The notes: generated by a model from the letters alone, not told the origin. Shown: positions 42,421-51,553, counted from the first letter of the stretch. The stretch: 64,000 nucleotides of DNA from Jejuia rubra (GCF_042684665.1 NZ_JBHULY010000005.1:372001-436000); one strand, 5' to 3'. Made by a program: numbers and translations.

Positions 42421-44742
42421 TTATTCCAATTCACCAAGGTTTGGAGCTGGTGTTTCTGGAACTGTTGCAGGTTCTACTGAACTATCATGTGCGTTATCGT
42501 ACTCTTCCATAAGATTCATGGTAGCAGTCAATAAATCTTTGGTTTCAAGAAGCACCCCAAAATACAGCGTGGTATTTTTTGGGCTAGATTCCTCACTTCG
42601 TGTGCGTTCTACCTGTTTTTGAATTTTTTCAGATAAGAGGTTTGATACTGTTTCTTTTCTATGCAATATATTTCCTATGGCATCAAAATCTCTAGACACA
42701 AAGGCTTCTCGAATATCTGCAAATAATGTTTCTAAACAGTCATCAACTTCTTTTAACTCTTTAATTTGATTGAATTTGAGTTTTTTATGATTGTTATTAA
42801 TGTGCTTGTAGCTAACCTTAGAAATATATTCTAAAGATTGAGCCATATCCTGTAAATAACCAAGGATATTTATATAAAAACTACTAGCTCCAATACTTGA
42901 CTCATCCAGATTTTTAATAAAGTAAAAAATATTGTTACGAAGCTCATCCACTTCTAAAGACAATTTATCAACTTGCTTTTGATTCTTCTTAAGCGATGAT
43001 AAGTCTTGTTTTGCAAGACCAACGATAGCATTGGTGTAAATTTTGTTTCCACGTTTTACAACATTTGCTATGTTACCCGCACTTTCGTGGATAACCCCTT
43101 GTACAGAACTGCTTTCAGCTTTTATTAAGCTATCCTCAGCTCTAACCTCTTTCGATTTTTTATTGTGAACAATAGTGCTTCTTATAAGTAAAGCGAAAGC
43201 CACTACTAATAAAATAGGAAACATTACCGTTAAGTTCAAGCTTAATAAATAGGCTACTAAAGCAGCTGCGGAAAATGCGCTAAGGGCTGTAAAAAACCAT
43301 CCGCCAATAACGTTTATAACGCCTGCGACTCTGTACACAGCACTTTCTGCTCCCCATGCTCTGTCTGCCAAGGATGTACCCATAGCAACCATAAACGTTA
43401 CATAGGTGGTGGAAAGCGGTAATTTATAAGAGGTAGCAATCGAAATTAAAACAGCAGCAACCATTAAATTTACTGCAGCCCTTACTAAATCAAATGCAGG
43501 TAATTCTAGTCTTTTGCTTTTAGAAACAGTAATAACTGGGGTTTCAAATTGTTTATCAATTTTAGCCTGCCATGACTCGGGAAGTATATATTCAGTCATT
43601 TGGGACATCAACATAGCAAATCTCACAAATCCTCTAGATAATGCGTTAGGTTGAAAGCGTTCCTTGGTTTCACCTTGGCTAGATAAATCTAAAGATGTTT
43701 TTACTACACCTTTCGCTTTAGTAGAAAACCATAGGGTTAAAACCATTACCATACCAGCACCAAACAGCAACCAGTTATTGGTTGGAACTTTTGAGGCTAA
43801 AACATCCATAGGAAAAGCAGCTGCAGCAGTACCTGAAGCAGTCCACTCCAGAAATGCGTTATAAGCAGCAACAGGAACACCAATAAAGTTTACCAAATCG
43901 TTTCCAGCAAAAGCTAAGGCAAGTGCAAAAGTACCTACTATAATAATGAGTTTATAGATGTTTGTTTTAGCAAAAGCAATCAACACATAAGAAAGGATAG
44001 ACCAAAATACAGAACTAACTAATACAATAGGTAGTACTTGTGCTTCTAAAAAGTCCTTCATAGTGCCTCCACCTAATATTTCAAAGGACTCCTTGGCATA
44101 AGACGTACCCTTCAGCCCTTTCATAAATATAAAGTATGTGATGGCGGTAAGTGCAACACCTCCAAAAATAGCACCAACCCAAGCTCCCTTTTTCTCGAAA
44201 TTATATGATAACAAGAGTCTGGAAAACCACTGCACAATCGCTCCTATCGAAAAAGCGACGACGACAGAAAGCAGAATCCCAAAAATAATCTGTGAAGCTT
44301 TAGACGTATTAATGTAATTTATAACATCAGAGAAATCCCCTCCATCATGTCCAATTTTAATCAATGCCATGGCTACGGCTGCACCAAGTAATTCAAAAAC
44401 AATAGAAACAGTAGTTGATGTTGGCATACCTACTGAATTGAAAAAGTCCAGCAAAAGTATATCCGTAATCATTACGGCCATGAAAATAATCATGATTTCA
44501 CTGAACATAAATTCACCAGGATTGAAAATGCCTTTTCTGGCTACTTCCATCATACCACTAGAAAATACAGCGCCAACTGCTACACCTAAACTGGCAACAA
44601 TCATAATAGTTCTAAACGAAATGGCTTTGGAGCCAATAGCAGAATTTAAAAAGTTTACTGCGTCGTTACTAACACCTACAACCAAATCAGCAATAGCTAA
44701 AATGGCAAGGGCTATAATCATGTACAAGTAAATATTATCCAT
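42421..44742 (-). CDS. Inorganic phosphate transporter PiT with fused PhoU-like domain
   Basis: Inner-membrane phosphate transporter. Two inverted PiT repeats with GVSNDAVNFLNSAIGSKA near the start and AGNDLVNFIGVPVAA in the middle supply the signature GxNDxxN motifs, with about ten helices in all. From about residue 530 a soluble helical domain resembles PhoU (SLEVDELRNNIFYFIKNLDESS), a fusion usual in Bacteroidota. I prefer the ATG at 44742 (MDNIYLYMII); an ATG at 44775 would add 11 residues. It lies about 70 bp (38 bp with the longer start) downstream of the OprO/P porin gene and shares its Pho-box-like promoter. Confidence 0.92.
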   Translation of the reverse strand: MDNIYLYMIIALAILAIADLVVGVSNDAVNFLNSAIGSKAISFRTIMIVASLGVAVGAVFSSGMMEVARKGIFNPGEFMFSEIMIIFMAVMITDILLLDFFNSVGMPTSTTVSIVFELLGAAVAMALIKIGHDGGDFSDVINYINTSKASQIIFGILLSVVVAFSIGAIVQWFSRLLLSYNFEKKGAWVGAIFGGVALTAITYFIFMKGLKGTSYAKESFEILGGGTMKDFLEAQVLPIVLVSSVFWSILSYVLIAFAKTNIYKLIIIVGTFALALAFAGNDLVNFIGVPVAAYNAFLEWTASGTAAAAFPMDVLASKVPTNNWLLFGAGMVMVLTLWFSTKAKGVVKTSLDLSSQGETKERFQPNALSRGFVRFAMLMSQMTEYILPESWQAKIDKQFETPVITVSKSKRLELPAFDLVRAAVNLMVAAVLISIATSYKLPLSTTYVTFMVAMGTSLADRAWGAESAVYRVAGVINVIGGWFFTALSAFSAAALVAYLLSLNLTVMFPILLVVAFALLIRSTIVHNKKSKEVRAEDSLIKAESSSVQGVIHESAGNIANVVKRGNKIYTNAIVGLAKQDLSSLKKNQKQVDKLSLEVDELRNNIFYFIKNLDESSIGASSFYINILGYLQDMAQSLEYISKVSYKHINNNHKKLKFNQIKELKEVDDCLETLFADIREAFVSRDFDAIGNILHRKETVSNLLSEKIQKQVERTRSEESSPKNTTLYFGVLLETKDLLTATMNLMEEYDNAHDSSVEPATVPETPAPNLGELE

Positions 44743-44813
44743 AGGATTTGATTGTAAAATGTTCGCAAATATCATGACAATTCTTGATTAATATGTTATG
44801 TGAATGTTATATT

Positions 44814-46031
44814 TTAAAAATGGAAATCAAACCCTAACCTAAACCTGATATTATCGTCGTTCCCATCAACAGAGGTGTAGCTGATATCACTTTGTACTTT
44901 CAATTTATGCCCGTGCACAAACTTATTTAAGCCTAAGGTATACTGTTTTACAGGAAGCGCATTAGTAATTGCTTCATAATCTATAGTTGTGTACCTTCCA
45001 GCAACTTCAAAATTACTTTTGAATAAATATCCAGCTTGTAGATTTAGTGCGTTACCTGTTAAAACTACATCACCAGTTGGTGTAACACCATCTTCTTCAA
45101 GAGCGACGGGAGCATCTGCAGTACGTTTAGCATATTCCCCCATAAATGAAAACCCATTATATTTAAACATAGCATCGACAAAAATTGTAGTTTGATCTGT
45201 TTCGTGTAAAGGTCCATCCTTAGACTCATCATCAGTTGTAAACATATAATCACCAGCAAAACCTCTTTCCCTAACGGCATCTTCATTAAAATTATAGGTA
45301 AATGTTAGCGATAATTTGGGCTTTTCTTCTCTTTTTAGGTCAGAGCCCTTGTAATCACCTTTGGATTTAAAAGCTCCAAAGGGTAATAGTTCTAAACGTC
45401 CTGTATATTGCAATCCACCTTCGTTGCCTTCAGTAACATTTCTTCCTTCACCTTGAGAAAGCGCAACTTTTTCACGTATTAAAAAATTCTTGCCCAAATA
45501 AAACTTATGGCGCAATTGAAGACCAATATCACGGTCTAGTGTAAAACGGCTGTTCAGTAAGGAACGATCAACCAATTGAAGGTCACCTGAAGACACTACT
45601 CGCTCTACGTTACCTGGTAACTTGGTTTGTCCTGCCCAAAGTTCCCAGTTTTTAGCAAAATGCCACATTAATACAGCATCAAGAATATAACGGGGGGTAT
45701 TGCGATTGAATTGATTGCCACCAGATAAATCTCTGTTAGAAAGTCCTAATTCTATCTTATACCTTAATTTTGGACTATAAGCAAATCCATCAAATTTTAA
45801 ACGCGCTCTACGAATAAGAAAATTGTGCTCTGGACTGCCATATTGTTCACCATCATGATCCCATGAGGATATGTAGCGCATTTGAAATCGAGGTGCAAAT
45901 TTTATACTAAATGAGCTGTCTTTTGCAGTAAAATTGATAAGACCTTTGCCGAATGATGTATCACTTATTTCTTGAGAGGTAATAGAGTAAATAGTGCTAA
46001 GACATAGCACTAAGAAAATTTTTAATTTCAT
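44814..46031 (-). CDS. Phosphate-selective porin O/P family protein
   Basis: 405-residue outer-membrane porin: signal peptide (MKLKIFLVLCLSTIYSITSQ), SFSIKFAPRFQMRY near the first strands, RRARLKFDGFAYSPKLRYKIEL typical of OprO/OprP-like barrels, and a C-terminal aromatic FDFHF. It should let phosphate or polyphosphate cross the outer membrane. First gene of an operon with the PiT-PhoU transporter, behind a tandem TAACAAT-type array at 46058-46112. Confidence 0.92.
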   Translation of the reverse strand: MKLKIFLVLCLSTIYSITSQEISDTSFGKGLINFTAKDSSFSIKFAPRFQMRYISSWDHDGEQYGSPEHNFLIRRARLKFDGFAYSPKLRYKIELGLSNRDLSGGNQFNRNTPRYILDAVLMWHFAKNWELWAGQTKLPGNVERVVSSGDLQLVDRSLLNSRFTLDRDIGLQLRHKFYLGKNFLIREKVALSQGEGRNVTEGNEGGLQYTGRLELLPFGAFKSKGDYKGSDLKREEKPKLSLTFTYNFNEDAVRERGFAGDYMFTTDDESKDGPLHETDQTTIFVDAMFKYNGFSFMGEYAKRTADAPVALEEDGVTPTGDVVLTGNALNLQAGYLFKSNFEVAGRYTTIDYEAITNALPVKQYTLGLNKFVHGHKLKVQSDISYTSVDGNDDNIRFRLGFDFHF

Positions 46032-46057
46032 TAGTTTGTATTAGTTTTTGTCGGCTA

Positions 46058-46112
46058 CAAATAACCTAATATTATATGAACCTAATGTTTCCTAATTGTT
46101 AAATTATTTAAC
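46058..46112 (-). promoter_or_regulatory. Pho-box-like promoter of the porin-PiT operon
   Basis: Read on the minus strand: GTTAAAT (46112-46106), TAACAAT (46101-46095), AAACATT (46090-46084), each 11 bp apart, then 18 bp, then the -7 element GTTATTTG (46065-46058). Spacing is identical to the promoters at 50860-50936 and 51477-51553. Confidence 0.7.
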
Positions 46113-46334
46113 AAAAAAAAGACTGCTTTGGCCAAAAGCAGTCTCATTAGAAATCATGATAATGTAGTCGACAAAAACTAATAGTTATATGAAATACTAA
46201 TTTGTTTGTCTCAAGACATAACAAAAATAGGTGATACAGGTAACCTTAACGTCATCTCTATATTAAGTAATTATTAATATTTCAATGATAAATATAAAAA
46301 CATAATACACTGTATTTGAACATAATAACAGTTT

Positions 46335-46374
46335 AATGTTAATTTAATGTTACGTAAAAGTTGCGTAAATGTTA
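46335..46374. promoter_or_regulatory. Four-unit TAACATT array in reverse orientation
   Basis: On the plus strand AATGTTA (46335), AATGTTA (46346), AAAGTTG (46357), AATGTTA (46368) stand in exact 11-bp register. For the plus-strand gene at 46419 the units are inverted relative to the other Pho-like promoters, and a perfect -7 TAACTTTG (46384-46391) follows 9 bp later. The rest of 46113-46334 shows only an AT-rich stretch with a GACTGCTTTGGCCAAAAGCAGTC dyad (about 46121-46143). Confidence 0.6.
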
Positions 46375-46418
46375 GGTATTATTTAACTTTGTTGTATAAT
46401 GTTAAAATCCCCATAATT

Positions 46419-46736
46419 ATGAAGAAGTTATTATTCATTTTTGCCTTTTTAATTACTGCGGTATCTTTTGCTCAAGAACAAAAGAGAGAATTAAAACTTA
46501 ATAAAGACACAAATTTAATTGATGTTGTTTATTATCATGACAATGGTGTTGTAAGCCAAACGGGGTCTTACACAGCAGATGGTAAACTACACGGAGCTTG
46601 GTTGAGATTTGATGAAGAAGGCAAAAAAACGGTTTCTGCAAATTATGATAATGGAAAAAAAGTCGGCAAATGGATTTATTGGATTGACGGAGTTAAAAAA
46701 GAAGTCAATTATGAAAATAATGTAGCGTCCCTGTAG
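46419..46736 (+). CDS. Secreted MORN-like (YwqK-type) repeat protein
   Basis: 105 residues from the ATG at 46419: signal peptide MKKLLFIFAFLITAVSFAQ, then repeats of the MORN_2/YwqK type (YHDNGVVSQTGSYTADGKLHG, WLRFDEEGKKTVSANYDNGK, VGKWIYWIDGVKKEVNYENN). Automatic pipelines often call such proteins antitoxins; nothing here supports that. Located in the phosphate-type island, with a TAACATT array upstream. Confidence 0.8.
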   Translation: MKKLLFIFAFLITAVSFAQEQKRELKLNKDTNLIDVVYYHDNGVVSQTGSYTADGKLHGAWLRFDEEGKKTVSANYDNGKKVGKWIYWIDGVKKEVNYENNVASL

Positions 46737-46755
46737 TTTAGGGAATACTGAGTAC

Positions 46756-46790
46756 AAAAAAAGCATTCCGCTATTGTGGAATGCTTTTTT
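46756..46790. terminator. Bidirectional terminator
   Basis: AAAGCATTCC, loop, GGAATGCTTTTTT between the converging MORN-like and beta-helix genes. Confidence 0.85.
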
Positions 46791-46810
46791 ATTTAAAGGA
46801 TTTCTTCAGT

Positions 46811-47974
46811 TTAATTTCTTGTCCAACCAGAGTTCCAAGAGTTGTAATCAGCCCCAGTTCCGTTTCCTATACCTGTAAAGAATGAGTTTGCATCAAAAGC
46901 ACCATTTGTATCATTCTTTAAAGTAAGTGTCACGTCATCAAAAGTGATATTGCTTACACCGGTTTCGTTAGCTAAAACTCCTGTTCCCGTTTCCTCGTCA
47001 TCCAAATCGTAGGCTTCTTCAAAACCTTCAATCAATACGTTGTTGAACATTGCTCTGGTACCCGCTCTTAAGCGAATAGCCTCATTACCATTACTTGAGC
47101 CTACTCCATTAATGGTTAAATTAGTTACAGTAGGAGCACTCCAAAACACAGGGTTTGAGTTGTTTCCTATATCTGTGTTAAATCCATCGCCTTCAATACC
47201 TTTATCATGAGATTGTCTGTGTTCTATATACACATCTGTAAGTGTGCCAGTATATCCTTCTGTCCAGTCTACAGAATCATCTTGAGCTCCAATTACTGAT
47301 ATATGAGAGGCATTCACTGTTCCTCCAAAGAATTCTACACCATCATCGGCCCCTTCAAAGGCCTGTATAAAATCAATAATGGTGCCGCTACCTACAGCAT
47401 AAAATGAGAATCCGTTATTTTCTGATGCAGCATCTGCGGCACCACCAGAATACTCAATACGTACGTATCTTATAATTCCAGAATTGTCATCAGCTGCACT
47501 TCCGCCATAAGGTAAACCACCTATTTCTGATGTAGAAGTAGCATCACCTCCAACTACCGAATTTATTGGTGCACGACCCAATACAATTAGACCTCCCCAA
47601 TCTCCAGGGTTAGGTGTTGCAGAATTTGATGTAAATACAATAGGGTTAGAAGATGTACCTTCCGCCATAATAACACCACCTTGTTGTACAGCGACATATA
47701 CGTCTGATCCAGTAGTGGCTTTAACAACTACTCCAGGTTCAATAGTTAATGTAATATTTTCAGGGACAATTAAAGCACTTGTTAAACTGTATTCTGTTCC
47801 TGTAGTAAGTGTAAGGTCTTCAGTTAATGTTCCGCCTATTACGGTACCAGATGGATCTGATCCTCCAGAAACTCCTTGGTTAATAATCACGTCAGCAGTG
47901 TCATCTGCGGCGCAACCAATAATGGTTAGTGCTACTACTGTTAATAATCCTAAAATAAATTTGTTTGCTTTCAT
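46811..47974 (-). CDS. Surface beta-helix lipoprotein paired with a TonB receptor
   Basis: 387 residues. Lipobox LTIIGCAADD near residue 21 followed by an acidic stretch, which in Bacteroidota favours surface export. The body is a right-handed parallel beta-helix: repeated short strands such as NITLTIEPGVVVKATTGSDVYVAVQQGGVIMAEGT are built of regular coils, then GDWGGLIVLGRAPIN and IIRYVRIEYSGG. No T9SS C-terminal domain is present. It lies 39 bp after the TonB receptor and should be co-transcribed. It could capture or process the ligand of that receptor; what the ligand is cannot be read. Confidence 0.78.
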   Translation of the reverse strand: MKANKFILGLLTVVALTIIGCAADDTADVIINQGVSGGSDPSGTVIGGTLTEDLTLTTGTEYSLTSALIVPENITLTIEPGVVVKATTGSDVYVAVQQGGVIMAEGTSSNPIVFTSNSATPNPGDWGGLIVLGRAPINSVVGGDATSTSEIGGLPYGGSAADDNSGIIRYVRIEYSGGAADAASENNGFSFYAVGSGTIIDFIQAFEGADDGVEFFGGTVNASHISVIGAQDDSVDWTEGYTGTLTDVYIEHRQSHDKGIEGDGFNTDIGNNSNPVFWSAPTVTNLTINGVGSSNGNEAIRLRAGTRAMFNNVLIEGFEEAYDLDDEETGTGVLANETGVSNITFDDVTLTLKNDTNGAFDANSFFTGIGNGTGADYNSWNSGWTRN

Positions 47975-48013
47975 TTTTTTGAATTGATTTAAAGTTCGTT
48001 TTTTAGATTGTAT

Positions 48014-50836
48014 TTAAAATTTGTATTTAATTTGAAGACTAGCGTTTACACCTCTTTTATAGCTTGATAGTGCAAACTCTAAAAGGTTTGCATTTACACC
48101 CAAGTCGTTTGCTAATATTGGGTCGAAAGACACATTCTCACGAACGCGCTCTATGGTAGGGTTCAGTAAGTTTTTTACACTTGCATTAATCTCAAAGTTC
48201 TTGTTAATTGTATTTTTCCATACGAAGTCTAAAGTAGGTACACCTTTTTCAATGATGTTTCCTAATTGACCAGACCCCAAAGCATCTATACGGTCTGAGA
48301 AATAAGAAAATACAAGATTTGCAACTGGCTTATACTCGCCAAATGTTGGGCTATAGCTTACATCAGCATTTATAAGAAACGGTGATGCACCTTGTAGTTC
48401 GTCTGAATCTCTATTAAAGTTTGTATTGAACGTTCCAGAAACGGTCTTTAAATCCTGTGTTGTTGAGGTATAAGTAATGTTCATCCCTGCAGATAGAATA
48501 CTTTCCTCATCTTCATTTTTAATAAGTCCTTTTCTTGCCTCAAGCTCAATACCAAAAACATCTGCACGATCTCCAGTTCTAAAGAATCGTTGCGTACCAG
48601 TGGCGTCATTCGCTGAAACAAGGTTTACAGGATCGTTAATCGTTTTATTAAAAACACCAATGGATAATATTTCACCTTTATTTATAAACCACTCGTACTT
48701 TATGTCTAGGTTTATAATAGTTGAAAATGCAGGGTCGTTCAATAGATCTGGGTTACCACCAATACGGTCTGTTACGTTTTCATAAACAAACGGAGCAACC
48801 TCTTTAAACTCTGGGTTGGATACCGTTCTACTAGCTGAAAAACGTAAATTTTGATCATCATTTAAGGCATATTTTACATTTAAACTAGGCAGGAAAAAGG
48901 TTTCGCTGGCGGCATTACCTCCAGGATTATTAAAAGATAAGTTAATTACATCATAACTAATTTCTTGGTTAAACCGCTCAACGCGCAATCCGGGAACAAA
49001 GGTCCACTTTTCACCTGCTTTATATACAGCATCAGCATATATTGCATGGACGCCTAAATTACCGGCATAAGCATTTTCTAATCTACCCGGTAAGTTTTCT
49101 TTTCCTAAACCATTTGCTGGATCTAAAGGACGGAATACGCTAGTATTGTATAAAACGCCTTGGTTTTCTAAAGAGAAGAATGCATCAAAATTATTAACGT
49201 CCTCAATTTCGGTAAACGGGTTAATGATGTCATATCCATAACGCTGGTTGTCGAAAGTGCGCTCTTTAATACGTCCATTGTAACCAAAGTTAAGTTTTAA
49301 GTTTTCAGATTGTTCGTAGCTTAAATTAACACGGGCATTAAATTCGCTGTCTTCAATATTTTGGAAATAACGCTGGTTATCAAACTCCACATTTCTAAAG
49401 AAAATAGCATTTGTGTTTGGGTCGTTATCTAACGAGTTTTCAAAACGTTCTAAAGCGATACGTTTACGGTCTGGTTGACGTGCTAACACGTTGTTATAAC
49501 CTAGGCCATAATCTAGTTTTAATTTGTCGTTCAAAGTACTATTACCTAGAATTTGATTTACAAAAATCATATCCTGCTCAAATTGAACATTCTGAGTAAA
49601 GAACCCAAAATCATCATTATCGGCAATGGTGTTACGGTTATAACCGCGTCCATCAATACCAAAACGTCCTACTTCATCAGTAGCGTCGTTAATAAATAAG
49701 GAGTTGAATTTTATTTTGTGCTCGCTATTAATACGATACACAATATTCGCCATTGCTGTTGTATTTCTAGAAAACTCAAATTCTTCCGAATCTTGAAAAA
49801 TTTGGTTCGCAGCAGCAGTAACATTTGCAAATTGTCCTCTTCTGTATTCAAAATTACTACCAAAAGACGCTGTAGCGAAAACACTTAAGCGAGATTCCTC
49901 TCCAATTTCCCAAGAATTTCCACCAGAAATACTACCTTCAACACCAGTGTTTCCATCTATATTTTGCGGGTCTACACCATGAGAAAGAATAACAGCATAC
50001 GGATTATTGCGGTATCTGTTGTAAAAACCAAAATACCCCGTACCTTCACTTTTTATAAAACTCTTGCCTACAGCATTAGAGTTAAAATTTGACCCTAAGC
50101 TAGCGTCTATGAAAAAATTCCCAGTATGCTCTTTAGAAACGATATCTACATTTCCAGCTGCAAAATCGCCATAAAAATTAGCAGCGTAGGTTTTGCTTAC
50201 CCCGACATTTTGTATAACATCTGAAGAAAAGAGGTTAAGATCCATATTCTTCTTTTCGATATCATTAGCAGGAAGCGTAAGACCGTTGTAAGTTGTGTTT
50301 AAGTATCTGTCTCCAAGACCACGAACGTAAACATTACCGCCGCCTTCTTGTTTTGAGATACCAGAGATTTTGGTCACTGCACCGGCAGCATCACTGACGC
50401 CTTTTCGAGAAAGTTCCTGTGCGCCTATACTTTGTTTCTGAACAACTGCGTTTTTTTGTTCCAATAATAAAGCAGTTTCGCTTTCACGCTTAGTTTCGGC
50501 CTGGATAATGACTTCATCTAAAGAAGCAGCACTAGCGGCCATTTCTACATTAAGTGTTGCCGTTTCTCCAGCAGCAATAGTTACTGGAATTTCTTGAGTT
50601 TCGTAGCCTACGAAACTAAAAACTAGTGTGTATGTGCCAGCATCTAAATTGGCTATTTCATATAGACCATCAAAGTCCGAAGTAGTACCTTTTGTAGTCC
50701 CTTTTATTAAAACGTTAGCAAAGGCCAAAGGCTCATTGTTATATTCTTTATCCGTAAGTTTCCCTGTTACTGATCCTGTTTGCGCGTATGTCAATACAGT
50801 TACAAATAGTAGTAAAAACAGTATAAATCGTCTCAT
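48014..50836 (-). CDS. TonB-dependent receptor of the phosphate-type island
   Basis: 940 residues: signal peptide (MRRFILFLLLFVTVLTYAQ), a carboxypeptidase-regulatory-like domain (TGSVTGKLTDKEYNNEPLAF to about residue 110), plug (DAAGAVTKISGISKQEGGGNVYVRGLGDRY) and a 22-strand-type barrel ending in ASLQIKYKF. It imports a ligand across the outer membrane with TonB energy. Upstream is a five-unit TAACA-type array (50886-50936), so expression under phosphate starvation is likely. First gene of an operon with the beta-helix lipoprotein. Confidence 0.92.
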   Translation of the reverse strand: MRRFILFLLLFVTVLTYAQTGSVTGKLTDKEYNNEPLAFANVLIKGTTKGTTSDFDGLYEIANLDAGTYTLVFSFVGYETQEIPVTIAAGETATLNVEMAASAASLDEVIIQAETKRESETALLLEQKNAVVQKQSIGAQELSRKGVSDAAGAVTKISGISKQEGGGNVYVRGLGDRYLNTTYNGLTLPANDIEKKNMDLNLFSSDVIQNVGVSKTYAANFYGDFAAGNVDIVSKEHTGNFFIDASLGSNFNSNAVGKSFIKSEGTGYFGFYNRYRNNPYAVILSHGVDPQNIDGNTGVEGSISGGNSWEIGEESRLSVFATASFGSNFEYRRGQFANVTAAANQIFQDSEEFEFSRNTTAMANIVYRINSEHKIKFNSLFINDATDEVGRFGIDGRGYNRNTIADNDDFGFFTQNVQFEQDMIFVNQILGNSTLNDKLKLDYGLGYNNVLARQPDRKRIALERFENSLDNDPNTNAIFFRNVEFDNQRYFQNIEDSEFNARVNLSYEQSENLKLNFGYNGRIKERTFDNQRYGYDIINPFTEIEDVNNFDAFFSLENQGVLYNTSVFRPLDPANGLGKENLPGRLENAYAGNLGVHAIYADAVYKAGEKWTFVPGLRVERFNQEISYDVINLSFNNPGGNAASETFFLPSLNVKYALNDDQNLRFSASRTVSNPEFKEVAPFVYENVTDRIGGNPDLLNDPAFSTIINLDIKYEWFINKGEILSIGVFNKTINDPVNLVSANDATGTQRFFRTGDRADVFGIELEARKGLIKNEDEESILSAGMNITYTSTTQDLKTVSGTFNTNFNRDSDELQGASPFLINADVSYSPTFGEYKPVANLVFSYFSDRIDALGSGQLGNIIEKGVPTLDFVWKNTINKNFEINASVKNLLNPTIERVRENVSFDPILANDLGVNANLLEFALSSYKRGVNASLQIKYKF

Positions 50837-50859
50837 TATTTTTTTAAAATTTCTTGCTG

Positions 50860-50936
50860 CAAAGAAACCAACGTTTTTTAATTATTGTGTTATCTGACGA
50901 TTAAAGAACTGTAATAAAAGTGTTAGGCTATTGTTA
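50860..50936 (-). promoter_or_regulatory. Pho-box-like promoter of the TonB receptor operon
   Basis: Minus-strand units TAACAAT (from 50936), TAACACT (50925), TTACAGT (50914), TAATCGT (50903), TAACACA (50892), all 11 bp apart, then 18 bp, then -7 TTTCTTTG (50867-50860). A separate plus-strand pair TTACATT-AAAT-TAACATT lies at 50965-50982. Confidence 0.75.
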
Positions 50937-51005
50937 TGAAATTAGCCCCAAAAAAACCGATTGGTTACATTAAATTAACATTGAAGTTTTGAGGATGTTA
51001 CCAAT

Positions 51006-51050
51006 AAAAAAAGGCAGTTTATACATGATTTGTATAAACTGCCTTTTTTA
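51006..51050 (-). terminator. Terminator after the stand-alone N-domain gene
   Basis: AGGCAGTTTATAC, loop, GTATAAACTGCCT, with A/T runs on both sides. Confidence 0.88.
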
Positions 51051-51066
51051 ATTTTATATGTATGTT

Positions 51067-51450
51067 TTATTTATCCGAAGCGACTGTTGTTGCGTCTTCA
51101 TCATTACTTGCTAAAGTAAGCATGAGCTCATCCAATGATATTGAGCTAGCTTTTAAGGTAGCCTTTGTAGCGATGGTATTACCTGAAAGTACGTTTATCT
51201 GTTTTTCTACAGTTTCGTATCCTACAAAACTGTACACAAGTGTATAAGTACCGTCCTTTAAATTTTCAAATTTAAAAGCACCATTTTCATCCGTCATGGT
51301 TTCTACACCATTTTCTTTAATAGAAACCTTTGCAAACATCAATGGCTCGTTATTTGATTCTAAATCAGATAGGTTGCCTTTAATCGCACCACTTTGTCCA
51401 AAGGACAATGCTGAGATTAAAAATGCTAATATAACTATTGTGTATTTCAT
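51067..51450 (-). CDS. Stand-alone carboxypeptidase-regulatory-like secreted protein
   Basis: 127 residues: signal peptide (MKYTIVILAFLISALSFGQ), then one Ig-like CarboxypepD_reg domain. It is clearly related to the N-terminal domain of the neighbouring TonB receptor: SNNEPLMFAKVSIKENG against YNNEPLAFANVLIKGTT, and GTYTLVYSFVGYETVEKQ against GTYTLVFSFVGYETQEIP. No plug or barrel follows; a terminator stands 17 bp downstream. Its promoter has the same five-unit array and spacing as the receptor. Function unknown. Confidence 0.85.
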   Translation of the reverse strand: MKYTIVILAFLISALSFGQSGAIKGNLSDLESNNEPLMFAKVSIKENGVETMTDENGAFKFENLKDGTYTLVYSFVGYETVEKQINVLSGNTIATKATLKASSISLDELMLTLASNDEDATTVASDK

Positions 51451-51476
51451 ATGGCTCTCACCTTAATTTTACATTA

Positions 51477-51553
51477 CAAAGAAAATATTTATGTGTAACT
51501 GAAATGTTACCGAAAGATTAAACAACAGTGATTAAAATGTTACCCTAATGTTA
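51477..51553 (-). promoter_or_regulatory. Pho-box-like promoter of the stand-alone N-domain gene
   Basis: Minus-strand units TAACATT (from 51553), TAACATT (51542), TCACTGT (51531), TAATCTT (51520), TAACATT (51509), all 11 bp apart, then 18 bp, then -7 TTTCTTTG (51484-51477). The fourth unit matches that of the receptor promoter (TAATCGT). Confidence 0.75.

Noticed and set aside
46419..46736. Antitoxin (YwqK family) label
   Set aside because: The protein is secreted and made of MORN-like repeats; no toxin gene is adjacent.
46811..47974. Type IX secretion C-terminal domain on the beta-helix protein
   Set aside because: The C-terminus (NSGWTRN) has none of the T9SS sorting motifs, and a lipobox is present instead.
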